This document shows positions 1 through 8,142 of a stretch of DNA of 64,000 nt, piece after piece; within the stretch, counting starts at the first letter, position 1, and the number at the start of each line of letters is the position of its first letter. Made by a program: the position numbers and the translations under genes. Origin of the DNA: Myceligenerans pegani (GTDB taxonomy: Bacteria > Actinomycetota > Actinomycetes > Actinomycetales > Cellulomonadaceae). The notes beneath the pieces are model-generated. The model made no database searches. It was given only the letters and a program-made list of their open reading frames with translations, and was not told where the DNA came from. The DNA is taken from contig NZ_JADBGR010000088.1 of the NCBI RefSeq assembly GCF_014892515.1, forward strand, positions 1 through 64,000, in the 5' to 3' direction.

Positions 1-801
1 CTTGCGCGGGGTCTTTTCGCCGGCTTCGATGCGGAAGGGGTAGCGGTTGCCGGCCGGTGGCGTGGGGCAGATCGGGAAGTAGTCTGCGAACGCGCAGGGC
101 AGGTTCAGCGCCCGGTTGAAGTCGAGCGTGACGGTGCCGTCCGCGGCGGGCGCGGGGACGTCGAGGGACCGGCCGGCCGGGTAGGTGGTGTCGCCGCTGG
201 TACCGTCGGTGAAGACGGTGGTGTACCGGCCGGCGGCGACGATGACCTGCATCCGGTAGGCGGCGCCGTCGTGCTCGAAGTGCACGACGCCGGGCGAGAG
301 GTACTCGTGCTCGCGCCAGCCCACCGTGTCCAGCGCGAGGGACCGCTCACCGTCGTGCGCCTCGAACCTTCCCGTGACGATCCAGGCGGGATCCGGATCG
401 TGGACCGGCACGCCGTCGAACACCGCCCGGGCGGGTGCCGCCGGGTCGTAGACGTTGATGTGGTAGCCGTCGCGGTAGGTGATCCCGATCTCCAGGTCGC
501 CGACGGCGATCCGGCGGTCATCGGGGCCCTCGGCCAGGTCCAGGGCGGCCACCTGGGCGAGCTCGGCGCCCTCGAAGGTCATGGTGGCGCCGTCGAGATC
601 GATCATCAGGGTCTCGCCGCTCTGCCACCAGCGGCCGGGCACGCCGTCGTAGCTGCGGGGCGTGTCGTCGAGCCAGTGCACGGCCACGGCGGCCAGCCAG
701 CCGTGGGGCTGGGCGAGCCACTGCTGCCAGCCCGCTCGCCAGGCCCTCCACTCGGCCTCGTAGACGTTCCGGCCGGTAGCGTCGGTCACGGGGTGTGTCA
801 T
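1..801 (-). CDS. DUF1684 family protein (3' end outside window)
   Basis: A reading frame starts at an ATG preceded by GAGGAG and runs off the left edge, giving 267 codons. It begins MTHPVTDATGRNVYEAEW. Near the visible end it carries a DFNRALNLPCAF block, then CPTPPAGNRYPF and EAGEK. This Asp-Phe-Asn / Cys / Cys-Pro-x-Pro-Pro / Gly-Glu-Lys order is the C-terminal signature of DUF1684 proteins, common cytoplasmic proteins of actinobacteria with no settled reaction. No signal peptide or membrane segment is visible. The upstream neighbour is on the same strand 230 bp away, so this is probably its own transcription unit. Family assignment is good; function is unknown. Confidence 0.75.
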   Translation of the reverse strand, partial: MTHPVTDATGRNVYEAEWRAWRAGWQQWLAQPHGWLAAVAVHWLDDTPRSYDGVPGRWWQSGETLMIDLDGATMTFEGAELAQVAALDLAEGPDDRRIAVGDLEIGITYRDGYHINVYDPAAPARAVFDGVPVHDPDPAWIVTGRFEAHDGERSLALDTVGWREHEYLSPGVVHFEHDGAAYRMQVIVAAGRYTTVFTDGTSGDTTYPAGRSLDVPAPAADGTVTLDFNRALNLPCAFADYFPICPTPPAGNRYPFRIEAGEKTPRK

Positions 802-1034
802 GGCGTACTCCTCGGGGTATCGGGCGTCCGGAACGGACGCATGTCAGGTCGCGCGGGACGCAGGGCCGCCCAGCATGCGGAACCGTGCCCGGCGGGACGG
901 CACGGGACGGCCGTCCCGCCGGGTGTGGCAGCTCAGTCCGGGGCCGGTCCCGGGCTCCGAGAGGCTCAACCCGTCGTCGCCGGCATCGATCCTGAAGTTG
1001 CCAGAACCGCAATTGGTTCGATGGCACGACGGCG

Positions 1035-1856
1035 TCATGGCCGACGATCTCGAACACGCTGTCCGGTGATGACGCCCGCCAGGAGCTTGGCCGTGGCATC
1101 GGGGGACTCGACCGGGAAGTGGTGGGAGCCCAGGTCGATGAGTTCCAGGTCGAGCCGGTCGCCGTAGCGGTCGATGGCTTCCTGGCTGATCAGGTCGCGG
1201 ATCGCGAAGACGGTGATCGGCTGGGTCGTCTCGCGTAGCGCGGCGTCCATGTCCCAGCGGATCAGCCCTTCGATCGATTGCACGCCCGCGGGTTGCCGCA
1301 CGGCCACCATCTTGTGGAAGTAGGTGTCCTTGAGCTCGGAGGCGGTGCCTTCGGGTGATCCGCCTTCGACGAGGCCCCGCACGGCCGCAGCGAAGTCGTC
1401 GTGGAACCCGCGGATCAGGGTCCGGGCCTGCTCGTCACCGATGGCGGGGAACAGGCCAAGGTAGTGCAGGGCGTCGAGCGCGATCACCTGGGTCACCGTT
1501 CCCGGGAGCAGTCTGCCGGCCTCGACCGCGACCGCCCCGCCGAGGGAGTGCCCCGCGACGACGACGGAGGTGACTGATTCGGCCCTCAGGACGGCGGCGA
1601 CGTCGTGCGCGAACTCGGCGATGGTCCACGCATCCCGCGCAGATCGGGACTCGCCGTGTTCGGCGAGGTCGATCGCGAGCACTCGGTAGGTCTCGGGCAG
1701 GTGGTCGGTGACCGCGTCGAAGTCTCCGCGGTGGCATGCCCAACCGTGCACGAGGGCGAGCGTCGGCCCGTCTGCCGGGCCGCTGACGGTGTAGCGGATG
1801 GTCGTCCTGTACGGCCGGCGCACCTCACGATGCCACTTGGTCCTCGTCGTGGTCAT
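1035..1856 (-). CDS. alpha/beta-fold hydrolase
   Basis: A 273-aa single-domain serine hydrolase. The HGW oxyanion region (LALVHGWACH), the nucleophile elbow GHSLGG (Ser), and a late His in GSHHFPVE are all visible, so the catalytic machinery looks intact. The chosen ATG (MTTTRTKW) follows AGAGGAGAA by six bases; an in-frame ATG 21 bases upstream and a longer extension are possible but add residues unlike the family. It lies downstream of the MFS exporter on the same strand (76-bp gap), so the two are probably co-transcribed under the divergent TetR. The substrate cannot be read from sequence; detoxifying hydrolysis of a compound handled by the exporter is only a guess. Confidence 0.8.
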   Translation of the reverse strand: MTTTRTKWHREVRRPYRTTIRYTVSGPADGPTLALVHGWACHRGDFDAVTDHLPETYRVLAIDLAEHGESRSARDAWTIAEFAHDVAAVLRAESVTSVVVAGHSLGGAVAVEAGRLLPGTVTQVIALDALHYLGLFPAIGDEQARTLIRGFHDDFAAAVRGLVEGGSPEGTASELKDTYFHKMVAVRQPAGVQSIEGLIRWDMDAALRETTQPITVFAIRDLISQEAIDRYGDRLDLELIDLGSHHFPVESPDATAKLLAGVITGQRVRDRRP

Positions 1857-1932
1857 GGGTTTCTCCTCTTGTCTCATGGTGTCTCCCGGGATGTGTGCGA
1901 CGCGCATCTGACGTGTTCGGTCAAGGCGTGCC

Positions 1933-3177
1933 TCAGGGGCGCGCCGGACCCGCGACCCGGCCACGTGCCCGCGCTTGGTTCAGGAGCAGGGTGCAAGCGG
2001 TGAAGGTCGCCGCGACGATCACGAGGGCGTAGACGGTGGTGGCGGTCGGCAGGCCCAGGGCGGTGACGGCGATGCCGCCCAGCACGGCAGGCACGCTGTT
2101 GCCGAGGTAGTTGATGGTGTTCGCCAGGGCGAAGACCGCGCTGCGCTCATGCGGCCCGGCAATCCGGGCGAAGGTGCCGAACGTCGCGAGCACCGATCCC
2201 CCGAAGCCGATGCCGGCGACGACGGTGCCGGCCGCCGCAATCCATGCGGCGTCCTGCATCACGGCGGCCAGCGAGATCAGGGTGCCGATCCCGAGCGTCG
2301 CCGAGGACGGGGCCAGCAACGAGGACGCCGAGCGGGACCGAAGCACGAGGACCGCGAGTGCGCCGGTACCCGCCAGGAGCGTGACGACGATGCCACCGAT
2401 CAGGCGGTTGTCGAGCCCGAGCAACTCCGCGGCGACGGACGGCCCGAGCGAGAGGTACATGCCGGCCAGAGCCCAGGCGGCGACCATCGCCGGGACCACA
2501 GGAATGATGTCCGCGCGCAGGTGCGAGGGCATCGCGACCCGGGGACGCAGGGACGCCACGGCTCCGGGCCGGCGACGCGAGGTCTCGGGCATGAGGGTCA
2601 CCACGACCGCCGCCAGGACCATGCCCACCAGCAGCACGGCGTAGACCAGCCGGGTCGGCGCAGGGCCGAACTGGACGAGCAGACCACTGCCCAAGGCCCC
2701 GAGAGCGAGACCGCCCAGCGGCCCGACGGAGGTGACCACGCCCGCCCGCCCGCGCGAGGGCGTGAGGTCGACGAGGGTCGCACCCAGCGTGGTGGTCGCA
2801 GCTCCGGTCGCGACGCCTTGCAGCACGCGTGCCGCGGACAGCACCAGGACGTCCTGCGCCGTCAGGAACAGGACGAGCGCGACGATCTCCAGCCCGATCG
2901 CGGCGGCGAGCACCGGACGCCGTCCGAGGTGATCGGACAGCGCTCCGAAGACGAGCAGGGAGCCCAGCAGGCCGAACACGTAGAGGGCGAAGACGACGGT
3001 CAGCACCCAGGCGGGGAACTGCCACTGCTGCTGGTAGACCACATACAACGGGGACGGTGCGCTGGAAGCGGCCAGGAAGAGCACGAGGACGGCACCCATC
3101 CAGCCGAAGAATCCCCTTCCCGGCGCGCCGAGCCGCCGCGCGGCAGGTGGACGAACGGTCTCAGACTTGACGGGCAT
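1933..3177 (-). CDS. MFS drug exporter (DHA1-like)
   Basis: A 414-aa integral membrane protein with about twelve hydrophobic segments. The first segment is followed by PSPLYVVYQ, and the loop between helices 2 and 3 carries the major facilitator signature as GALSDHLGRRPV. Length and pattern fit 12-helix proton-driven drug exporters. A flexible central loop rich in Arg (about residues 190-205) separates the halves. It is divergent from a TetR regulator, with two similar dyads in the 98-bp gap, the classic arrangement for a ligand-induced efflux pump. An alpha/beta hydrolase follows it. The exported compound is unknown. Confidence 0.85.
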   Translation of the reverse strand: MPVKSETVRPPAARRLGAPGRGFFGWMGAVLVLFLAASSAPSPLYVVYQQQWQFPAWVLTVVFALYVFGLLGSLLVFGALSDHLGRRPVLAAAIGLEIVALVLFLTAQDVLVLSAARVLQGVATGAATTTLGATLVDLTPSRGRAGVVTSVGPLGGLALGALGSGLLVQFGPAPTRLVYAVLLVGMVLAAVVVTLMPETSRRRPGAVASLRPRVAMPSHLRADIIPVVPAMVAAWALAGMYLSLGPSVAAELLGLDNRLIGGIVVTLLAGTGALAVLVLRSRSASSLLAPSSATLGIGTLISLAAVMQDAAWIAAAGTVVAGIGFGGSVLATFGTFARIAGPHERSAVFALANTINYLGNSVPAVLGGIAVTALGLPTATTVYALVIVAATFTACTLLLNQARARGRVAGPARP

Positions 3178-3186
3178 ACGAACCTC

Positions 3187-3263
3187 GCAATGATCGTTGC
3201 GTTAGAGCTTGCACAATGACGCTAACGCAGTCATCGTTGCGATTATTTCGCAGCGATCGATGC
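3187..3263. promoter_or_regulatory. Paired TetR-type operators in the MFS/TetR divergent promoter
   Basis: Two 14-bp imperfect palindromes of the same consensus lie between the divergent genes: GCAATGATCGTTGC at 3187-3200 and GCAGCGATCGATGC at 3250-3263. Both fit GCA(A/G)(T/C)GATCG(T/A)TGC and each has six of seven base pairs. Between them, GCGTTAG (3199-3205) and CTAACGC (3222-3228) form a further perfect 7-bp inverted repeat. The pattern and position predict binding by the adjacent TetR protein to control both directions. No binding data. Confidence 0.65.
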
Positions 3264-3275
3264 GATACTGGTCAC

Positions 3276-3845
3276 ATGGCCACCGCGAGCGCACCGCACC
3301 AAACCGTTCGCCGGCCGGGTGGCCGCTCCGCCCGGGTCCGCGCGGCCGTTCATCAGGCCGTCAAGGAGATGCTCGCCGAGGACACCGGGGACCAGCTGAC
3401 CATCCCGGCCGTCGCGACCCGCGCCGGGGTTCACCCCACGACGGTCTACCGCCGTTGGGGATCCGTCGGCGACCTGCTCACCGACGTCGCGACCAGCCGC
3501 TTCTCCGGCGACCTCGTCGTCCCGGACAGCGGCAGCCTTCGCGAGGACCTCGAACGCTACGCCGCGGACCTGGCCAGAGACCTCAGCGACCCGGACACTC
3601 TCGCCCTGGTACGCGCCATCGTCGGCGCGGCCGGCGAGAACGCCGACGTGTGCCGCGCCGAACGACAGGACCAGCTCGAGGCGATCCTCGATCGCGAACA
3701 CGCGCGCGGCAACAAGCAGGCACCCACCGTCGAACGCGCCGTCGACGGGCTCCTCGCCCCCCTCTACTACCGGGCGGTCTTCACGTCGCAGACGCCGACC
3801 CCGGAATGGGCACGCTCCCTGGTGGCACACCTGTTTCCGGAATGA
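3276..3845 (+). CDS. TetR family transcriptional regulator
   Basis: A 189-aa regulator. The N-terminal helix-turn-helix is clear: AVATRAGVHPTTVYRRWG at about residues 47-64, the standard TetR recognition-helix pattern. The C-terminal ligand domain ends around RSLVAHLFPE, typical of the TetR C-terminal class seen next to efflux pumps. The start MATASAPH was chosen because upstream residues of the longer frame fall inside the operator region; the ribosome site is weak. Divergent from the MFS gene with paired dyads between them, so autoregulation and repression of the pump are expected. The inducer is unknown. Confidence 0.85.
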   Translation: MATASAPHQTVRRPGGRSARVRAAVHQAVKEMLAEDTGDQLTIPAVATRAGVHPTTVYRRWGSVGDLLTDVATSRFSGDLVVPDSGSLREDLERYAADLARDLSDPDTLALVRAIVGAAGENADVCRAERQDQLEAILDREHARGNKQAPTVERAVDGLLAPLYYRAVFTSQTPTPEWARSLVAHLFPE

Positions 3846-4098
3846 GACACGGCGGGGACCACCAGCGTCCGGACGCCGTCAGGGAGCGCCCGTCCAGTGC
3901 GCCGAGAAGGCTTCCCGTCGTGACGACCAGGTACGCCCCCGCAGCACGACGCCGCGCATGGTCCCCCTGTGGGTCAGCGACTTGACCCGAGTTCGCGGCC
4001 ACCCGCACGTGGCCCGACGCTCTCACCGACGTGAAGGCGGGGAACGAGCACCGCGCCGACACCGGGCGACGTCGAACCGGGCCGAACACGACAACCGA
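3846..4098. other. Intergenic, no convincing gene
   Basis: The stretch between the TetR gene and the ArsR promoter has open frames on both strands, but none has a ribosome site, a recognisable domain or actinomycete-like third-position bias. It may hold decayed coding sequence. No clear hairpin terminator for the TetR gene was found. Confidence 0.5.
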
Positions 4099-4137
4099 AT
4101 ACCAGCACCTGCTTATATAAGTGAAGGCTGGTATGAT
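4099..4137 (+). promoter_or_regulatory. ArsR-type operator overlapping the promoter
   Basis: A long dyad is centred near 4116: outer arms ATACCAGC (4099-4106) and GCTGGTAT (4127-4134) are a perfect 8-bp inverted repeat, and the core CTTATATAAG (4112-4121) is a perfect palindrome on the same centre. The right arm overlaps a TATGAT -10 box (4132-4137). The AT-rich core stands out in this GC-rich DNA. Binding of the ArsR protein encoded just downstream would block RNA polymerase. The start codon is eight bases after the box, so the mRNA is probably leaderless. Confidence 0.75.
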
Positions 4138-4145
4138 CCGCGGTC

Positions 4146-4553
4146 GTGCACGCGTTCGACATCCTCGGCGACCCGGTGCGCCGGCGCATTCTGGAGCTGC
4201 TCGCCAACGGTGAGCAGACCTCCGGCGCGATCACGAACGTGATCCGAGCCGAATTCGGACTCTCCCAGCCCGCCGTCTCGCAGCATCTGCGCGTGCTCCG
4301 AGACAGCGGGTTCGCGTCGGTACGCCCTGAGGGCGCTCGCCGGTTCTACGCCGTCGAGCCCGGGCCGCTGAGCGAGGTCGACGCGTGGCTGGACCGGTTT
4401 CGCCGGTTCTGGGAGCAACGCCTCGACGCCCTGGACACCGAACTGGCCCGGGGCAGGCGTGCGGCTCAGACTTCGGCCGGCAAGGAGCCCACCGCACCGG
4501 CCGAGCCAGGCGCCGGCGCGGACAAGGCCGATCCGTCTGCGAAGGGAGCATGA
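4146..4553 (+). CDS. ArsR family regulator (SRPBCC-linked type)
   Basis: A 135-aa winged-helix protein starting at GTG, eight bases after the -10 box. It begins MHAFDILGDPVRRRILELL, the usual opening of ArsR proteins that sit beside SRPBCC genes, and has the recognition helix LSQPAVSQHLRVLRDSG at about residues 39-55. The C-terminal 40 residues are Ala/Pro/Glu rich and probably disordered. No metal-binding Cys cluster is visible, so it is more likely a sensor of an organic signal or a constitutive repressor than a metal sensor. It heads a three-gene operon with two SRPBCC proteins and is probably autoregulated through the dyad over its promoter. Confidence 0.88.
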   Translation: MHAFDILGDPVRRRILELLANGEQTSGAITNVIRAEFGLSQPAVSQHLRVLRDSGFASVRPEGARRFYAVEPGPLSEVDAWLDRFRRFWEQRLDALDTELARGRRAAQTSAGKEPTAPAEPGAGADKADPSAKGA

Positions 4554-4554
4554 C

Positions 4555-5199
4555 GTGAGAGACATACTCGAGGAACTGGCCGCCGCGCGCCGGACGATGG
4601 GCAAGGCCAGCGTGCCCGCCGGTGAGGCGTACACCATCGAACTGCGGCGGCGATACGACGCGCAGATCGACGACGTCTGGGACGCCGTGACCAGCCCAGA
4701 GCGGCTGCGGCGCTGGTTGAAACCGATCACCGGGGACCTGCGGCCGGGCGGGACGTTCGAGTTCGACGGCGGTGAGCACGGCGAGATCCTCCGGTGCGAG
4801 CCGCCGCGTCTGCTGAAGGTGTCCTGGCTCTACGGGCCGGACGGCGACGCCTGGCCCGGCACGAGCGAGGTGGAAGTGCGCCTGGCCCCAGGCCCGAACG
4901 GCGACACCGAGTTCGAGCTCATCCACGCGGCGGTCGTGGAGGAGCCCCTCTTCCCGACCTACGGCCCCGGCGCCGGCGGCGTCGGCTGGGACCTCGCTCT
5001 CCTTACCCTGGCCCGCCTGTTGGCCGGTGGCGAGACCGCCGGCCACGAGGCCGTCGAGAAGTCGCCCGAAGCGCGCGAGTTCATCCGGCGCAGCGCCGCC
5101 GCATGGGGCGAGGCCCACCTGGCCGCCGGTGGCGACCCGGAGCACGTCGCGGCCGCGGTCGAGGCCACCACCACGTTCTACGCACCCGACCCGGCCTGA
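4555..5199 (+). CDS. SRPBCC (START/Bet v1-like, AHSA1-type) domain protein
   Basis: A 214-aa protein starting at GTG one base after the ArsR stop, behind AAGGGAG. The first 25 residues form a charged helix; then RRRYDAQIDDVWDAVTSP and RLRRWLKPITGDLRPGGTF match the opening of Aha1/AHSA1-like SRPBCC domains (hydrophobic ligand-binding cavity). The C-terminal third (about 140-214) is an Ala/Glu-rich helical extension beyond the usual domain. Translationally close to the ArsR gene, a pairing seen widely in actinobacteria. No enzymatic residues are apparent; ligand binding is the likely role, ligand unknown. Confidence 0.82.
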   Translation: MRDILEELAAARRTMGKASVPAGEAYTIELRRRYDAQIDDVWDAVTSPERLRRWLKPITGDLRPGGTFEFDGGEHGEILRCEPPRLLKVSWLYGPDGDAWPGTSEVEVRLAPGPNGDTEFELIHAAVVEEPLFPTYGPGAGGVGWDLALLTLARLLAGGETAGHEAVEKSPEAREFIRRSAAAWGEAHLAAGGDPEHVAAAVEATTTFYAPDPA

Positions 5200-5221
5200 C
5201 TTCCTGGAAGGAACACGCGCC

Positions 5222-5713
5222 ATGAAGTACACCAACTCGATCGAGATCGCCCTGCCCCGGGAACAGGTGGCCCAGCTGCTCGCCGACCCGGCACACCTCC
5301 CGAAGTGGCTGCGGGGCATGGTGCTGCACGAGCCCGTGAACGGGGAGCACGGGCAGCTCGGCACCACGTCGCGGGTCGTGATGCAGTCGGGGCAGCGAAC
5401 GATGGAGGGTACCGAGACGATCACCCGCCGAGAGCCGGCAGACCTGCACGAGATCCCCCGCGGGACCGTCGTTCACTTCGACCGCGAGATCGCCGCCCCG
5501 GGCATGTGGAGCGTCGTCCGCGATCGGCTGACCGAAGCCGGTCCGACGACGACGCTCTGGGAGGAGGAGAGCGAATACCGGTTCAGCAACCTGCTGATGC
5601 GGCTCATGGGGCTTCTCATGCGCGGCGCCTTCCACAAGCAGTCGCAGCAGCACATGGAGGACTTCAAGGCGTTCGCCGAACAGGGGAAGGACATCCGCGA
5701 AGCGACCAGTTGA
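5222..5713 (+). CDS. SRPBCC family protein
   Basis: A 163-aa protein starting MKYTNSIEIALPREQVAQLL after GGAAGGAA. The beta-strand/helix opening, PAHLPKWLRGM, and the C-terminal helix LMGLLMRGAFHKQSQQHM fit a polyketide-cyclase/dehydrase-like SRPBCC domain of standard size. It is the third gene of the ArsR operon, 22 bp after the first SRPBCC gene. The two SRPBCC proteins are not close copies. Probable binding of a hydrophobic small molecule; nothing in the sequence identifies it. The 288 bp after this gene hold no supported feature. Confidence 0.8.
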   Translation: MKYTNSIEIALPREQVAQLLADPAHLPKWLRGMVLHEPVNGEHGQLGTTSRVVMQSGQRTMEGTETITRREPADLHEIPRGTVVHFDREIAAPGMWSVVRDRLTEAGPTTTLWEEESEYRFSNLLMRLMGLLMRGAFHKQSQQHMEDFKAFAEQGKDIREATS

Positions 5714-6001
5714 GCTGCCACGCTCAGCCGGATCTCTCAAAGCGACGATGCTCGTCGGCATCTGCGACTTCCGGCGCACCCGATAGCGCGTCCAGACGGA
5801 CTTTGAGGTAGGCCGCGCCGAGGTCGCTGATCGGAGGCGCATGTTGCGTCCCGTGCGACGAACGTGCGGCGCCGATGCCACGCGCGTGCGCTGTTCTGCA
5901 GGCGGGGCACGCGATGTGATGGCGAAGCACAAGACGCCCAGACCGACCGGCCGGCGGTCCTGGCTGCGTCCGTTCCCCTCTATCGCAAGGGAGTACACGC
6001 A

Positions 6002-6748
6002 ATGACTGTCGCTACCCTGGCGCTGATCAGCGTCGACCTGCCCGAGGCGTTCGACCCTCGCTGGTCGCGCCTGCCCGGCATCACCGTCGAGGGCACCACC
6101 ATCACCCTCGACCCCGCGCAGTACTTCTTCCGGTTCGACGAGGCGTCCTGGCTCATCGCCGACTGGGACCTGGTGCGTGAGCAGTTGCTGCCCGTGAACG
6201 AGTCCGCCGAGGAGGCCCTGGAGCAGACCGCACTGCGGTTCATCCAGACTCACGCCCGCACCACGACCGACGCAGCCGAGGTCCTGCGCACGGCGTGGCA
6301 GGTGTACTCCTACGTGTTCCGCGACGAGCTGCTGCCCGTGGCCGGCCTGGAGGAGATCGGCCCGGACGAGCTGCGCATGCTGCGCCAGGCCGCCACCCTC
6401 ATGGCGCTGAACAAGGTCAAGCCCGACGGCTCGATCGTGAACGTGGGCCCCTGCTGGTTCTTCCCGGCAGCGACCCAGGTCGTGTTCGACGTCGACGAAT
6501 CCAAGGGCAACATGATCGACGAGGTGTACCACTCGACGTGGTTCAACGAATCGCGCAGGGTGGAGTCGGTCAAGGCACACGCCGCCCTCGGCGGACGCCT
6601 GGTCCACGGCTGCCAGTCCGCACCCAACCAGTCCGGCGGCGCGCTCGTACCGTACGGCGCCTCGATCGACCGGTTCCGCCAGGACCTGGCCCGGTTCCGC
6701 GACACCTGGCTGCAGGCCGTGTACGCCTGCCGCGTCGCCACCGACTGA
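6002..6748 (+). CDS. Unrecognised 248-aa cytoplasmic protein
   Basis: A well-formed gene (AAGGGAG ribosome site, strong codon bias) whose product I do not recognise. It has no signal peptide or membrane helix. Features that can be seen: a Trp-rich region (WLIADWDLV), an all-alpha middle section (about residues 60-150), a PCWFFPAATQVVFDV stretch with a conserved-looking Cys-Trp, and a C-terminal helix ending LQAVYACRVATD. It sits 24 bp upstream of an APH-fold protein that overlaps a methyltransferase, so the three look like one operon. A role with those two enzymes, as a partner or substrate, is inference only. Confidence 0.7.
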   Translation: MTVATLALISVDLPEAFDPRWSRLPGITVEGTTITLDPAQYFFRFDEASWLIADWDLVREQLLPVNESAEEALEQTALRFIQTHARTTTDAAEVLRTAWQVYSYVFRDELLPVAGLEEIGPDELRMLRQAATLMALNKVKPDGSIVNVGPCWFFPAATQVVFDVDESKGNMIDEVYHSTWFNESRRVESVKAHAALGGRLVHGCQSAPNQSGGALVPYGASIDRFRQDLARFRDTWLQAVYACRVATD

Positions 6749-6772
6749 CCAACCACGCCTGACGAACGGAGC

Positions 6773-7672
6773 ATGAGCTTGAACACCACGGACGTGACCA
6801 CCGCGCTGCCCTCTCTCCTTGCGGAGGCGGGCCTGCCGGACAGGTACGACCGTCAGCCGATCCGGGTGTGGGCACGGTCCGGGGTCGAACGCCTCACGTT
6901 CGACTGCGGCGCGTCCGTGGTGCTCAAGTACGCCGAGACCCCGTTCGACACCGAAGACCACACCCTGATCGCCGCCGCAGGGGCGGGCCTGCCCGTCCCC
7001 GCCGTCCACGCCTCCACCCATGTCGGCGGCCTGCTGGTCATGCTCATCGAGGACCTGGGCGAAGCCACGAGAGAAGCTGGCATCGGCGACGGCGCGCGTG
7101 CCGCCGTCCAGATCCACGCCATCACCAACCTGCCCGGCCTCCCCACGGTCGGGCAGAAGCACCTCTCGAACCTCCCGGCGAACACGGCGGAGATCCTCAC
7201 CCGGTACGACGCGCCCGACGACGCCGTCGCAGCGGCCGGCGCGCTGACGGCCGCAGCCGAGACACGGGCCAAGGGCACGGAGCTCGCGCCGTTCGGGCTG
7301 GTGCACTCCGAGTTCCACCACACCTCCCTGCACGTGACCGGCCGGGGGCTGCGGATCCTGGATCTGGCACGAGCGTTCGTCGGTCCCGGGGTACTCGATC
7401 TCGCCTCGTGGTCCGGCACGATCGATGCTCCCGATGTCGAGGACCTGTGGGATCTGGTCGACCTCTACCGGGCCGAGGGCGGCGCTCCGGAAGCCTCTGC
7501 CGACCGTGGCGGGATCGATGCCGCCTCGTGGGCCTTGGGATGGCACCGCGTTTGGGTCGCCGAATGGTTCGCCCGTCAACTCGACCTCGGCTGGGCCGAG
7601 GGAGCCGAGGACGCCTGGATGAACGCGATCACCAAACACCTGCTCGAAGCCGCCACCCTGCTCAAGACATGA
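6773..7672 (+). CDS. APH-fold phosphotransferase-like protein with altered catalytic loop
   Basis: A 299-aa protein with the layout of aminoglycoside/choline phosphotransferases: a small N-lobe with SVVLKYAE (ATP-contacting Lys), IEDLGEA, a catalytic-loop position FGLVHSEFHHTSL and a metal-binding position LRILDLARAF. In active APH enzymes the loop reads HGDxxxxN; here it is HSEFHHTS, so the catalytic Asp is Glu and the metal-binding Asn is Ser. The second Asp (ILDLA) remains. It may be a specialised kinase or a pseudokinase. It follows the 248-aa protein and overlaps the methyltransferase by ATGA, so translation is coupled. Drug resistance is not implied. Confidence 0.75.
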   Translation: MSLNTTDVTTALPSLLAEAGLPDRYDRQPIRVWARSGVERLTFDCGASVVLKYAETPFDTEDHTLIAAAGAGLPVPAVHASTHVGGLLVMLIEDLGEATREAGIGDGARAAVQIHAITNLPGLPTVGQKHLSNLPANTAEILTRYDAPDDAVAAAGALTAAAETRAKGTELAPFGLVHSEFHHTSLHVTGRGLRILDLARAFVGPGVLDLASWSGTIDAPDVEDLWDLVDLYRAEGGAPEASADRGGIDAASWALGWHRVWVAEWFARQLDLGWAEGAEDAWMNAITKHLLEAATLLKT

Positions 7673-8109
7673 ACCCACCCGGGCGGTTCGAACTCACGCG
7701 CGTACCAGGCGTCGGGCCCGACACGAGCATTCTCGGTGAGCTGGCAGGCTCCGTCGTCGTGGAGATCGGCTGCGGCAGCGGACACAACATCGCCCACCTC
7801 GTCGCCCACCACGACGCCGTCGGAATCGGCATCGACCACGACCCCGCCAAGATCCACCGCGCCCGCACTTTCTACGGGCACATCCCTGGCCTGCAGTTCA
7901 TGCACGACGACGCCGAACAGAACCTGTGTCGGCTCGCCCCCGGCTCCGTCGACGTCATCGTGTCAATCTTCGGAGCCCTGAGCTTCACCGACGACCTCCG
8001 CTCACTACTCCGCGCCTGCTCCCGCGCGCTCGCCCCACACGGCCGACTGCTGGTCACACTCCGTGCCGACGACGACCACGACCAGGTCACTCTCCTAAGA
8101 CACCGCTGA
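7669..8109 (+). CDS. Class I SAM-dependent methyltransferase (short)
   Basis: A 146-aa methyltransferase starting at the ATG of an ATGA overlap with the kinase-like gene. Motif I is clear (VVVEIGCGSGHN), followed by an acidic residue for the SAM ribose (GIGIDHD), a DDAEQNL motif and the motif IV region SVDVIVSIFGALSF. The protein ends soon after GRLLVTLRA, so it has the SAM-binding core but lacks the last strands found in many such enzymes (usually about 200 aa or more). It could be a minimal form or a 3' truncation, since the next gene is convergent only 34 bp away. Substrate unknown; coupling suggests it acts with the kinase-like protein. Confidence 0.78.
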   Translation: MNPPGRFELTRVPGVGPDTSILGELAGSVVVEIGCGSGHNIAHLVAHHDAVGIGIDHDPAKIHRARTFYGHIPGLQFMHDDAEQNLCRLAPGSVDVIVSIFGALSFTDDLRSLLRACSRALAPHGRLLVTLRADDDHDQVTLLRHR

Positions 8110-8142
8110 CCGGGCGTCGACCGCCGCAAGGTCCTGCAGCGC

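Noticed and set aside
1975-3219. Long plus-strand open frame opposite the MFS gene
   Set aside because: It mirrors the MFS gene, has Arg/Gly-rich low-complexity residues and no domain. It is a shadow caused by high GC.
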